Shown here: positions 1-10,507 of the stretch, piece after piece
Numbering within the stretch: the first letter of the stretch is position 1
Layout of the letters: each line of letters begins with the position of its first letter
DNA from: Boswellia sacra
Lineage: Eukaryota > Streptophyta > Magnoliopsida > Sapindales > Burseraceae
Reading direction: 5' to 3'
DNA: 64,000 nucleotides
NCBI GenBank assembly: GCA_013180625.2
Contig: SNVD02014121.1
Span: 1-64,000 of the forward strand
Notes under the pieces: model-generated
Databases searched by the model: none
What the model saw: the letters and a program-made list of their open reading frames with translations, nothing else
Told to the model about the DNA's origin: nothing
Program-made: the position numbers and the translations under genes

Positions 1-307
1 AAATTGAGTAGGCTTTCCAAAGGCTCAAGAATCACGTCATTTGGATATTTGTAGAGATATATATGACCAATTGATTGAACATTGCTCATGTGTCACATTC
101 CTTGAGTCAATCCTTGTTCTTAAACTTTGGGGCCTTTAACATGTAGTCTTCTCCTTAGCTTCAACACTTCATTTTAATAAGCCTCTTCTTGATTTTAAAA
201 TTATTTCAATGATCTTACTCTTTCACATAAATAAACATGTTAGTAAATCTCAATTAATCAATGTGTATTGTTATCATCCAAATTATCATGTAGCCTTAGG
301 GCTAACA
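1..307 (-). repeat. 3' LTR of the Copia element (partial)
   Basis: These 307 bases align closely with 4483-4789, the outer end of the complete LTR of the same element, and end at the same TAACA terminus. The rest of this LTR lies left of the window. Confidence 0.88.
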
Positions 308-322
308 ATCTCCCCCTTTTTG
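308..322 (-). other. polypurine tract of the Copia element
   Basis: On the minus strand a purine run (AAAAAGGGGGAGATTG) directly precedes the LTR start TGTTAGCC, which is the normal position of the plus-strand primer in Copia elements of this group. Confidence 0.85.
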
Positions 323-619
323 ATGATGACAAACCATTGATTGCTTTCAACTAATATCTAAAATAAAGAATGATACAAATCAATAATAAATAACAATTTG
401 GCCCTTGTTCTGATATACGCATTCCAACATTTCTTTCTCCCCCCCTTTTGTTATCATCAAAAAGAATATAATCAAATTAACTTACTCCCCCTAAATTATA
501 ATTCATCCCCGCTTAACCTATGCTACCATTAAAATGATTATCATATAAAAGCAAAATTAATCATATCCAATATTCTATTCTTTTTCTAATTATGCAAAAT
601 CTATCTTGACTAAGGGTTT

Positions 620-1372
620 TATTTGTTGAAAAAAAAATTTTTGTTTAAAAAAGTTCTCACTTGTTTTTCAAATTGACAAGCATCACAAATCTTGTTATTT
701 TCAAATTTTATTCTTGGAAAACCATCAACTAAATCATTTTTAGAAGTTTTTTAAAATTTTATCCATGCTAGCATGACCTAACCTTCTATGCTATAACCAA
801 GTATCATGATTAACAATGAAACAATTTTTCACATGATTATTAACATCAATATCAATTGTATAAATTTTACCACATTTATTATCAATAAATAATGTCTTAT
901 CGTTACTAACATCCTTAATCACACATCTATTAGGCTTAAAAGCAACAAAATATCCCTTATCACACAATTGACTAATGCTAATCAAATTATGTTTCAAACC
1001 ACGAACAAGCAAAACATTTTCAATAATAGGTGAAGAAGGGTTACCAATATTACCATATCCGATTACCCTTCCTTTGGCATTATCACCGAAGGTCACATAT
1101 CCTCCTTTCTTCATGATTAATCTTGAGAATTTGGAGGCATCTCCGGTCATATGCCTTGAGCATCCACTATCTAAGTAACACTTGTGTTTGCTACTCCTTT
1201 ATTTCTACAATCAACATTCAAAGAGCAACTTTTTGGTATCCAAATATTCTTGGGTCCATGGGGGTTAGTTATGGTACTTTTTGGAATCCATATTTGTTTC
1301 AAATTAGGATTTCTCTTAATATAGCAAGAATATACTTTGTGTCCTTTTCTCCCACAATAAGTACATGAATGA
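620..1372 (-). pseudogene. Copia pol remnant: second CCHC knuckle, protease, GAG-pre-integrase
   Basis: On the minus strand a CX2CX4HX4C knuckle (CTYCGRKGHKVYSC) lies near 1325-1370. The retropepsin motif DSGCSRHMTG follows near 1140-1170, then a 119-residue open stretch (1150-791) typical of Copia aspartic protease, including GLKHNLISISQLCDKGY. A GAG-pre-integrase segment (HRRLGHASM, then ICDACQF) follows to about 640. Stops interrupt the knuckle-to-protease join and the pre-integrase part. Sequence for the integrase catalytic core onward is missing. The protease motif is intact but no complete polyprotein can be made. Confidence 0.82.
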
Positions 1373-1411
1373 TTAGGATTATTCCAAAAAGATGCATGAG
1401 CAAAATAATTT

Positions 1412-2824
1412 TTAAAATACTTTTGATTTTTTATGAGTTTTATATCCTAAGCCTCTTTTATCAAAAACGCACCTTTGGTTTTGTAACATAGAGTTCAAAT
1501 TTTTTGTGCTTTTTGTAAAACTATCAACAATATTTCTCAAGTCATTATTTTCCTTTTTCAAAATAACATTTTCTTTCTCCAATTTATCAAAATCCTTTTG
1601 TTGTAAAATGTCATTTTCAGTTTTTAATAAATATATTTGACTTTCCAAACTTTCAAAATCTTTTTGCTTTAAAATTTCATTTTCATTTTCTAAAGCTTCA
1701 TTTATTTCCACCAACTCTTCTAAATGAGATAACATGATTTTTGACTTCTTTTTGAAAGCATTGATTTTTGAATTTTGTTTATCAACTTGTACTTGTAAAT
1801 TTTGGAATGCTTCAAATAATTCATCATATGAAAACTTAGGATCATAGTTTAGAATACTTACCTCATCTTCACTTAAAGCCATAAAGCACATGTTTGCCAC
1901 TTCGCAATCTTCTTCTTCGGTGGAGCTAGCTTCACTATCATCCCCATTTGTGGCTTTCATTGCTTTGGATTTCTTGTTTTGACTCTTGAAGTAAGGACAA
2001 TCCATTCTAGAAATCTTCTTGAATCCTTGGTTTCTTCTAATCATCCTTTTTAGATTTCTTGTGACGAATGCAAGATCTTCATCATCTCCTTCGTCATCGG
2101 AGTCATCTTTTTCTTTCGTTGAAGATTTGAAAGCGATATTTTTCTTTTTCTTAAAATCTTCTTCATTCTCCTTCAAGGTGATTTCATGAGTCATGAGAGA
2201 ACCCATAAGTTCTTCTAATGGTAGTTTGGTGAGGTCCTTTGCTTCTTGAATTGCCGTCACCTTTGGCTCCCAAGATTTTGGTAGACACCTCAGAATCTTT
2301 CTCACCATTTCAACATTAGAATAAGATTTACCAAGAGATTTCAAACTATTAATAATATCCGTAAATCTAGTAAACATTTCAGAAATTGATTCATCCGATT
2401 TCATCTTAAAAAGCTCATAACTATGAACTAGCATACTAATTTTGGATTTTTTAACTTGACTAGTTCCTTCATGAGTTACTTCAAGTGTGTGCCATATTTC
2501 TTGTGCCGTAGAACAAGTAAATATTCTATTAAACTCATTTCTATCTAGAGCACAATATAACACATTCATAGCTTTAGCATTCAAACTCAATTTCTTTTTA
2601 TCATCTTCACTAAACTCTTTAGGTTCTTTAGGCATGCATTCCCCCTTTTCAATTTTGGTAGGAACAAAAGGTCCTTCCAAAACAATAGACCACAAATCAT
2701 AATCAAAAGATTTCAAGAAAATACTCATTCTAGTTTTTCAATAAGAATAATCACTTCCATTAAAAAATGGAGGTCTAGAGATAGAAAGTCCCTCAACATA
2801 TGAAGTTGAATTAAAAGTTGTCAT
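1412..2824 (-). pseudogene. gag: Copia gag polyprotein (UBN2-type), one premature stop
   Basis: The likely start ATG is at 2824, followed in frame by the conserved lead-in SRPPFFNGSDYSY. An in-frame TGA at 2740-2738 replaces the usual Trp before KTRM. The 438-residue open frame from 2728 then covers the gag capsid region (EIWHTLEVTHEGTSQVKKSK, then LPKSWEPKVTAIQEAKDL), an acidic stretch, a CPYFKS remnant of the first zinc knuckle with its leading cysteines lost, and a long predicted coiled coil of Leu/Glu/Lys repeats (about residues 300-420). Family knowledge: gag packages element RNA. Apart from the TGA the frame is well kept, which suggests a fairly recent element. Confidence 0.85.
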
Positions 2825-2864
2825 AGCTCAAAAATCGATTAAGATTAAAAAATTGAGCAACCTT

Positions 2865-2878
2865 GCTCTGATACCACT
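2865..2878 (-). other. primer binding site, initiator tRNA-Met type
   Basis: On the minus strand AGTGGTATCAGAGC directly follows the 5' LTR end. TGGTATCAGAGC is the standard plant Copia PBS complementary to the 3' end of initiator tRNA-Met. Confidence 0.92.
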
Positions 2879-3197
2879 TGTTGACCCAGGTATGGCAACC
2901 CAAGAGGGGGGGTGAATTGGGTTTTTATTTATAAAAACGGATTTAGATAACTTTTCTTGAAAGATCAAAATTATTTAAATCTTTCTTTAAGAACAAAGGT
3001 GAAGAAGATGAAAATAGAATGCAATCAAGAGAATGGCAATAAAGAACAATCACAAGTGCAAGTAAATATAAAGAGATAGGGATAGAGAGAGTGCAAACTC
3101 GATTTACGTGGTTCGGCAAACCTTTCCTACGTCCACGGGCTCCTAGCTCCACGAGCTAAGCTTTCCACTAAGTTGTAGAAATCTTTACAACTTGCTT

Positions 3198-3560
3198 GAT
3201 GAACAACCTCACCAAGACTTTTTCTTCAACTCGTGATAACACCACACCAAGAGTTCTTCTTGATGAACAACCTCACCAAGGCAACTTTCTTCAACTCTTG
3301 ATAACACCACACCAAGAGTTCTTCTTGATGAACAACCTCACCAAGGCAACTTTCTTCAACCCTTGATAACACCTGTCTCTTATACACATCTAGATGTGTA
3401 TAAGAGACAGACCTCACCAAGGCAACTTCTTTCAACCCTTGATAACACCACACCAAGAGTTCTTCTTGATGAACAACCTCACCAAGGAAACTTTCTTCAA
3501 CCCTTGATAACACCACACCAAGAGTTCTTCTTGATGAACAATCTTACCAAGGAAAGAGTT
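3198..3560. repeat. about 65-bp tandem repeat array inside the LTR
   Basis: Units begin GATGAACAACCTCACCAAG at 3198, 3262, 3327, 3468 and 3533 (64-65 bp each). The interval 3327-3467 contains a broken unit interrupted by the adapter at 3373-3410, so the true copy number is unknown. The sister LTR has about two units (7055-7205, other strand). Confidence 0.9.
3373..3410. other. Tn5/Nextera mate-pair junction adapter (assembly artefact)
   Basis: The 38 bases are a perfect palindrome of two back-to-back 19-bp Tn5 mosaic ends: the reverse complement of AGATGTGTATAAGAGACAG followed directly by that sequence. This is the circularisation junction adapter of Nextera mate-pair libraries, not plant DNA. 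Its translation (YTHLDVYKRQ) is a familiar contaminant peptide. It replaces part of one 65-bp LTR repeat unit, so the two flanks may not be adjacent in the genome. Confidence 0.97.
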
Positions 3561-3849
3561 CTCTCAAGGATAACTTTTATCCTTTACAAGTAGATCTCAC
3601 CCTCACGACAATACAAGAACAAAGAAAATTTTTACAACAAAAGTATAACTCTCTTCAAAGAGTAGATAAAGAATATAAAAGCTCTCTAAACTTGATATTT
3701 CTCTTATTTGTGGCTTGATGGATTCTTCTCTTTTTCTTCTTGTCTTTCTGAATGCATGGGAGAAGGGCTCCTTTTATAGGCAAATGAGATGAACTTGAAC
3801 AAGTGAAGACACCAACTCCAAATTTTCTGTCCACCATAAAAACCGTAAT

Positions 3850-4600
3850 TTTGTCTACCATTTTTGTCAATGTTTCGTTTGAAATTTGAAAATATTCAAA
3901 ACATAAAAGATCTGCACATTTGAATAAGCTTTCCAACTCATCAAGAATCAAGTCATTTGGATATCTGTAGCTCAAGATATGGCCAAAACACCATTCAGTG
4001 CTCATGTGACTTGATTTTTTCTCCATGTGTCAGTCCACCGACTTGAATGATAATTCTGTCAGCCTTCCGTTTGAAATTTGAATTTCTTTAAAACATAAAC
4101 GATCTTCATATTTGAATAAGCTTTCCAAAACATTAAGATTCAAAGAATTTGGATATCTCTATCTTAAGATATGGCCAAAAAACCATTCGGTGCTCATGTG
4201 AGTTGATTTTTCTTCTCTGTGTCAGTCCACCGAATTGCATGTCAATTATGTCAGCCTTCCATTTAAAATTTGAATTTATTCAAAACATATGAAATGTGTT
4301 TCATTAAGTCCTCTTTCCAATGCCGCAAAAATCAAGTCATTTTGATTTTTCTAGCTCAAGATATGTCCAAAAGAGTATTCAGTGCTCATGTCAGATGCTT
4401 CCATTTGTCTTTCAAATTGCATGATGATTTGGACAACCTTACACTTGAAATTCGAATTTCTTTGAAACATATGAAATGTTATAAATTGAGTAGGCTTTCC
4501 AAAGGCTCAAGAATCACATTATTTGGACATTTGTATAGAAATATATGACCAATTGATTGAACATTGCTCATGTGACACATTCCTTGAATCAAACCTTGTT
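3850..4600. repeat. degenerate tandem repeat of about 190-bp units inside the LTR
   Basis: Four diverged copies share the order GTTTGAAATTTGAA, ...CAAAACAT, ...AAGCTTTCCAA, ...TCAAGATATGGCC, ...GTGCTCATGT. Equivalent copies occur on the other strand at 6130-6840 in the solo LTR, so the array was present in the family before either insertion. Confidence 0.75.
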
Positions 4601-5083
4601 CTTAAACTTTGGTGCCTTTAACATGTGGTCTTCTCCTTAGCTTCAACACTTCATTTTAATAAGCCTTTTCTTGATTTTACAATTATTTCAATGATATTAC
4701 TCTTGCACATAAATAAACATGTTAGTAAATCTCAATGAATCAATGTGTATTGTTATCATCAAAATTATCATGTAGCCTTAGGGCTAACACAACGAAGACG
4801 AATGAGGTTCTTAAATTTAGGTACACCATTTTTTCTAGAATGTCATTGACGAAATTCTGGCAAGTCATAAAATAGAAGGCCCTATATGTATTGCTACATC
4901 CTAATCCTAATCCTACCAATGAAAGCAACTCCACTAAACCCAATGAAAGAATAGATGAATATATGCTGAAAATGCCAACTCACTTCCTGAACTAATTCAC
5001 TTATTACATAAGTTTAATTTCAACTCACTACTTATACAACTTATTTACTTAAATTATATTTGTTTTATTAAAGGAAAGTAGAC

Positions 5084-8000
5084 ATGGACAAGAGTTGGAT
5101 TGACTTAGGAGACAGATTTTCCAAGCCATATCTAGATGGGGTTAATGCATTTCTAGATTTTGCATTTGAGAACGTAGTTGATGGCACTAGAATTTACTGT
5201 CCATGTAAGAAGTTTTACAATCAGTATCTTATGAGTAGGGACATAGTGAAAGACCATTTAATATTCAATGGTTTTCTAAGTACAAAAAGTGGACATTACA
5301 TGGTGAGTCGTATACACCCATAGAGTCTAATCAAAATTCTGAGACTCAACATTCAGAGTTTGGTTGTGATTTTGTGGGTGATGATATGGTTGGAATGATA
5401 AATGATGCCATAGGAACTCCCAATATGGATTTTGGTGAAAGTAGTAGTACTCCACTGGATAATGATATGGGTGCAGGATGTGAAAAGTTTACATCACTTT
5501 CATTTGTCGTTCATCTCTTGAATATGAAAATGTTATGTGGATGGATAGACAGTTCAATGACTATGTTGTTAAAATTTTTGAAAGAAGTCTTTCCCCAAGA
5601 AGCAAAAATTCCTCCCTCTTACTATAAGGCTCAAAAATTAACTACTAAATTAGGATTTACATACAAGACTTGGGATGTATGTCCTAATAACTGTATGTTA
5701 TTTAGAAATAAGCATGAGAATCTTCATAATTGTGCAATCTCTCTAGATATAAATAGTTTGATGAGCCAAATAATTCATCAACTTTTGAGGTAAAAATAGC
5801 AGCAAAACAAGTACGTTACTTACCCTTAGCTCCAAGATTACAAAGATTGTTCATGTCTGTTAGCCCTAAGGCTACATGATAATTTTGATGATAACAATAC
5901 ACATTGATTAATTGAGATTTACTAACATGTTTATTTATGTGTAAGAGTAAGATCATTGAAATAATTTTAAAATCAAGAAGAGGCTTATTAAAATGAAGTG
6001 TTGAAGCTAAGGAGAAGACTACATGTTAAAGGCACCAAAGTTTAAGAACAAGGATTGACTCAAGGAATGTGACACATGAGCAATGTTCAATCAATTGGTC
6101 ATATATATCTCTACAAATATCCAAATAATGTGATTCTTGAGGCTTTGGAAAGCTTACTCAATTTATAACATTTCATATGTTTTAACGAAATTCAAATTTT
6201 AAGTGCAAGGTTGTCCAAATCATCATGCAAGTTGAAAGACAAATGGAAGCAGCTGACATGAGCACCGAATACTCTTTTGGACATATCTTGAGCTAGCAAA
6301 ATCAAAATGACTTGATTCTTATGGCATTTGAAAGATGACTTAATGAAGCACATTTCATATGTTTTGAAGAAATTCAAATTTCAAATGGAAGCTGACATAA
6401 TTGACATGCAATTCGGTGGACTGACACAGAGAAGAAAAATTAACTCACATGAGCACCGAATGGTGTTTTGGCAATATCTTAAGATAGAGACATCCAAATG
6501 CTTTTATTCTTAATGTTTTGGAAAGATTATTCAAATATTCAGATCTTTTATGTTTTGAAGAAATTCAAATTTCAAACGGAAGGCTGACAGAATTATCATT
6601 CAATTTGGTGGACTGACACAAGAAAGAAAAATCAAGTCACATGAGCACCGAACGGTTTTTTGGCCATATCTTGAGCTACAGATATCCAAATGACTTGATT
6701 CATGATGCGTTGGAAAGCTTATTCAAACTTGCAAATATTTTATGTTTTGTAGAGTTTCAAATTTCAAACAGAACATTGACAAAAATGGCAGAAAAGATTA
6801 CAGTTTTTATGATGGATAGAAAATTTGGAGTTGGTGTCTTCACTTGTTCAAGTTCATCTCATTTGCCTATAAAAGGAGTCATTCTCCCATGCATTTAACA
6901 AGTGCAAGAGAAGCATTTTATCAAGCAAAAAAAACAAGAGAAATATCAACTCTAGAGAGCTTTTATATTCTTTATCTACTCTTTGAAGAGAGTTGTACTT
7001 TTGTTGTAGAAATTTTCTTTGTTCTTGTATTGTGGTGAGAGTGAGAACTCTTTCCTTGGTGAGGTTGTTCATCAAGAAGTACTCTTGGTGTGGTGTTATC
7101 AAGAGTTGAAGAAAGTTGCCTTGGTGAGGTTGTTCATCAAGAAGAACTCTTGGTGTGGTGTTATCAAGAGTTGAAGAAAAAGTCTTGGTGAGGTTGTTCA
7201 TCAAGCAAGTTGTAAAGATTTCTACAACTTAGTGAAAGCTTAGCTCGTGGAGCTAGGAGCCCGTGGACGTAGGCAAGGTTTGCCGAACCACGTACATCGA
7301 GTTTGCACTCTCTCTATCCCTATACTCTTTACATTTACTTGCACTTGTGATTGTTCATTATTATTATTCTCTTGATTACATATTTGATAACTTCTAATTT
7401 CATCTTCTTCACCTTCACTCTCAAAGAAAGAGTAAACTAATTTTGATCTTTCAAGAAAAGTTTTACAAATCCGTTTTGATAAATAAAAATCCAATTCAAC
7501 CCCCCTCTTGGGTTGCCATACCTGGGTCAACAATGTCTTCAAAAACTACTTCTTTTATGCGATAGCATATAGAGGATCACATGATGGTGTGTTAAGACAT
7601 CCTACTGATAGTCCTACTTGGAAAACCTTTGATGAAAAATATCCAAACTTTGCTGCTGAATATCGTAATGTGAGGCTTGGATTAGCTGTTGATGGTTTCA
7701 ATCCTTTTAGGACTATGTCCATAGCTCATAGTACATAGCTTGTGGTATTAATACTTATAATTTGCCACCGTGGTTGTGTATGAAACAATCATTCTTCATG
7801 TTGTCTATGCTTATTGATGGCCTGAAAGGTCCTGAAAATAAAATTGATGTTTACTTACAACCATTGATTAAAGAATTAAAAGATTTGTGGAATGAAGGTG
7901 TGGTTACTTATGATACATCACATCAACAAATGTTTAAGTTAGCAACTTTACTGTGAACTATTAGTGACTTTCTAGCATATGCTAACTTGTCGGGTTGGAG

Positions 8001-10268
8001 TACCAAAGGGAAGAAAGCTTATCCTGCTTGTTCTATGAATACAACATCTCAATGGTTACATCATAGTAGAAAGTTTTGTTATTTGGGTCATCGTCGATTT
8101 CTACCCTTTTCTCATAGATTTTGGAAAGATAAAGTGTCTTTTAATGGCAAAAAGGAATTTTTACCTCCTTCTATTCAGATGACTAGATTTAATGTGAAAC
8201 AAGAAGTGCAAGGTGTACTTACTGAATATAGAATGGAATATCTTTGTAAAAGAGAGAGGAAAGATTTTGAGATAATGAATTATGGAAGCATTTAGAAGAA
8301 GAAGAGCATTTTCTTTGAACTACCATATTGGGAGCATAATTTACTTAGACATAATCTTGATGTCACGCATGTTGAGAAGAATGTTTGCGATAATATCCTT
8401 TGGACATTATTAAGAGATCCCAAAAGTCTAAAGATAATTTAAAGGCCCCACATGATTTGCATCGAATGGGAATAAGGAAACCATTGCATCTACAAGAAAG
8501 GGGAAAGTATAAAGCATATTTGCCTCCTGCATGCTTCTCAATGAACAAAGAAAACAAAGTAGTCTCCTTAAATGTGTTGAAGAGAGTAAAGGTTCCAGAT
8601 GGTTACGCATCAAATATTTCTCGACGTGTGCACATTAAAGAGCGTAACATTTGGGGCCTCAAAAGTCATGATAATCATATATTGATACCATAATTACTTC
8701 ATTTTGCTGCTCGTAGAGCATTACCTAAAAATGTTATTGAAACGCTGATTGAGCTTGCTAACTTTTTTAGGCAATTGTGCTCTAAAGTGAATACACGGGA
8801 AGACTTAAAGAATATTCAAAATTGAGTGGTTATAACCTTGTGCCTTTTAGAGAAATGTTTTCCACCTTCATTCTTCGATGTGATGGAACATTTGCCAATG
8901 CATCTTGCTGAAGAGGCTTTGATTGGTGGACCTGTACAATTCTATTGGATATATCCTATTGAGAGGTATTGAATTTTATGTATAATGTGTTTTATTTACA
9001 TATTATACATGAAGGAATTACACTTATTTTCAATTCTTAAAATTATAGGTACTTGTTAACTTTGAAGAATTGTGTTAGAAATCGTGCACATTCTAAGGCT
9101 TCTATTTCTAAAGGATACTTGATGGAGGAATGCACTAATTTTTGTTTGTGATATCTCGGTGAAGTGGAAACTAAAACTAATCGAGCACCTAGGAACAAAG
9201 ACGGTACTTCAAAAAAAGATGTGAAATTTAACCTTGACAACGTTACCTCGATACAAGCACATAGATTTGTGCTTGTAAATACTACAACAGTTGATCCATT
9301 TTGAGAATAAGTCGTTCACAATTTTATTCATATACGTTCATCTATTATTTATCGAGTATTCATTTGTTTAGTATTTCATTTATAAAGGGAGCATATCAAC
9401 ATACCCTCTCAACAACATCCTCGCTCTTCAACTTATCAAATTCAAAAAGAGCACAACTCAAAATTTCATAAGTGGTTCAAAAGCCATGTAAGTTATGTTA
9501 CTTTAATTAATTCTTTAACTTCATACTAAATATGAGTTATAACACTGGTGGGTTTTTATAGGTGAAAGCTTTGCAACAAAACTCAAATACGACATTGCCT
9601 GAAGAAATTGTCCACTTAGCTAATGGCTCAAAAACAATTGCACGACGTTTCAAATCTTATGTTGTTAATGGATTCAAATTTCGGTCCAAAGATATTGACA
9701 ACACTAGAACTTTCTAAAATTCTGGTGTTGTATTAAAGGTTGATACAATGAGCTATGCTAGTGCAAGGGATAGAAATCCATATTCAGGCAGTGTAACATT
9801 TCATGGAGTTTTAAGAGACATAATTGAAATATGTTATGTCAACTCAATAAAATTCGTGTTGTTCAAGTGCGATTAGGTTGCTGATCGGATTGGAAAGAAG
9901 TTTGATGAATTTAACTTTGCAATGGTTAACTTCAATCATCTATTATAGAAACTCAATCATAACGATGATGAGCCTTTTATTCTAGCGAATCAAGCGGAAC
10001 AAGTTTGTTATATCCAAGATCCTTTAGAAGAAGATTGTCATATAGTTCTTAAGATGGCTGTTAGAGATTCATTCGATCTTTATTCAATCAAGAACTATGA
10101 GCATACGTAAAAAGTGTGTCACAAGTTGAGTTATATGTAAAACAAGAAGTGGATGAAAGAGAGTTTGTTCGTGAAGAAGATTGTGCTTTGGTTAGGCCAG
10201 GAGTTGATGGAACCATAGTTGACATCAATGGTGTAAATGATGATGAAGAGATGGATGATGATGAATGA
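5084..10268 (+). pseudogene. TNP2-type CACTA transposase, multi-exon, broken by solo LTR and stops
   Basis: The start at 5084 opens a transposase-associated domain (MDKSWIDLGDRF, then IYCPCKKFYNQ). A segment at 5374-5793 matches the region before the Tnp2 core (SYYKAQKLTTKLGFTYKTW, CPNNC). The core resumes after the LTR insertion: GVLRHPTDSPTWKTFDEKY and RLGLAVDGFNPF (7533-7738), then IDVYLQPLIKELKDLW (7762-7956), LSGWSTKGKKAYPAC (7987 on), LPYWEHNLLRHNLDV near 8320, and SNISRRVHIKERNIWGLKSH (to 8690). DUF4218/4216-type sequence follows (9560-10060) and the acidic C-terminus ends at 10268. Frames are broken repeatedly. Family role: excises and inserts the element by binding its ends. Confidence 0.85.
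5858..7532 (+). repeat. Copia solo LTR with perfect 5-bp TSD, inside CACTA-A
   Basis: Begins TGTTAGCCCTAAGG and ends CCTGGGTCAACA, flanked by ATGTC at 5853-5857 and 7533-7537. No internal sequence follows, so it is a solo LTR, presumably left by LTR-LTR recombination. It is the same family as the LTR at 2879-4789 but in opposite orientation, 1068 bp away. It interrupts the TNP2 coding sequence of CACTA-A. The long reading frames inside it on either strand are repeat-derived. Confidence 0.95.
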
Positions 10269-10507
10269 TAGTTTTTGTGATAAAGTTTCCTTGTATTTTG
10301 TTTTTGTGATTAAGACACTTATGTCTAATGTCTTTATGTTGCCCTTGCAGTAGGTATATCATGTTTCTTATATATTAATGAAAGTTGTTTTTCTTAAAAA
10401 TTATTGGAGGATCATTTATTATACATGCATCAAAAATTTTTATTATTGTAATATAATGTATCAATAGGGTTTGAGTTTTCTAATGTTAGTATCTTTTTAC
10501 AGCTTAC

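Larger units (their letters stand above)
1..4789 (-). mobile_element. Copia (SIRE-like) LTR retrotransposon, internally deleted, 3' LTR cut by window edge
   Basis: Read on the minus strand the order is 5' LTR (4789-2879), PBS, gag, zinc knuckle, protease, GAG-pre-integrase remnant, polypurine tract and the start of the 3' LTR (307 to beyond position 1). The integrase core, reverse transcriptase and RNase H are absent: the coding remnant fades out near position 600 and the PPT follows directly. Both LTR copies end in the same sequence (GGGCTAACA on the plus strand). The TSD cannot be checked because the other end lies outside; CAACG at 4790-4794 is the candidate. The element appears to have inserted into CACTA-A. 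It would be non-autonomous and depend on an intact relative. Confidence 0.88.
2879..4789 (-). repeat. 5' LTR of the Copia element (complete)
   Basis: About 1.9 kb, bounded by TGTTGACCCAGG and GGGCTAACA (plus strand); on the minus strand this is TGTTAG...CA. It contains a 65-bp tandem array (3198-3560), a degenerate array of about 190-bp units (3850-4600), and a 38-bp sequencing adapter (3373-3410), so its true length is uncertain. A related LTR in opposite orientation is at 5858-7532. Confidence 0.9.

Noticed and set aside
3198..3560. Regular repeats that could suggest a CRISPR array
   Set aside because: Units are head-to-tail with no unique spacers, lie in an LTR, and the genome is a plant.
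3226..3593. Overlapping reading frames on both strands, one containing YTHLDVYKRQ
   Set aside because: They are translations of a 65-bp LTR repeat plus the Tn5 adapter; not genes.
8363..8613. Minus-strand reading frames across the TNP2 region
   Set aside because: Antisense shadows of the plus-strand TNP2 coding sequence.
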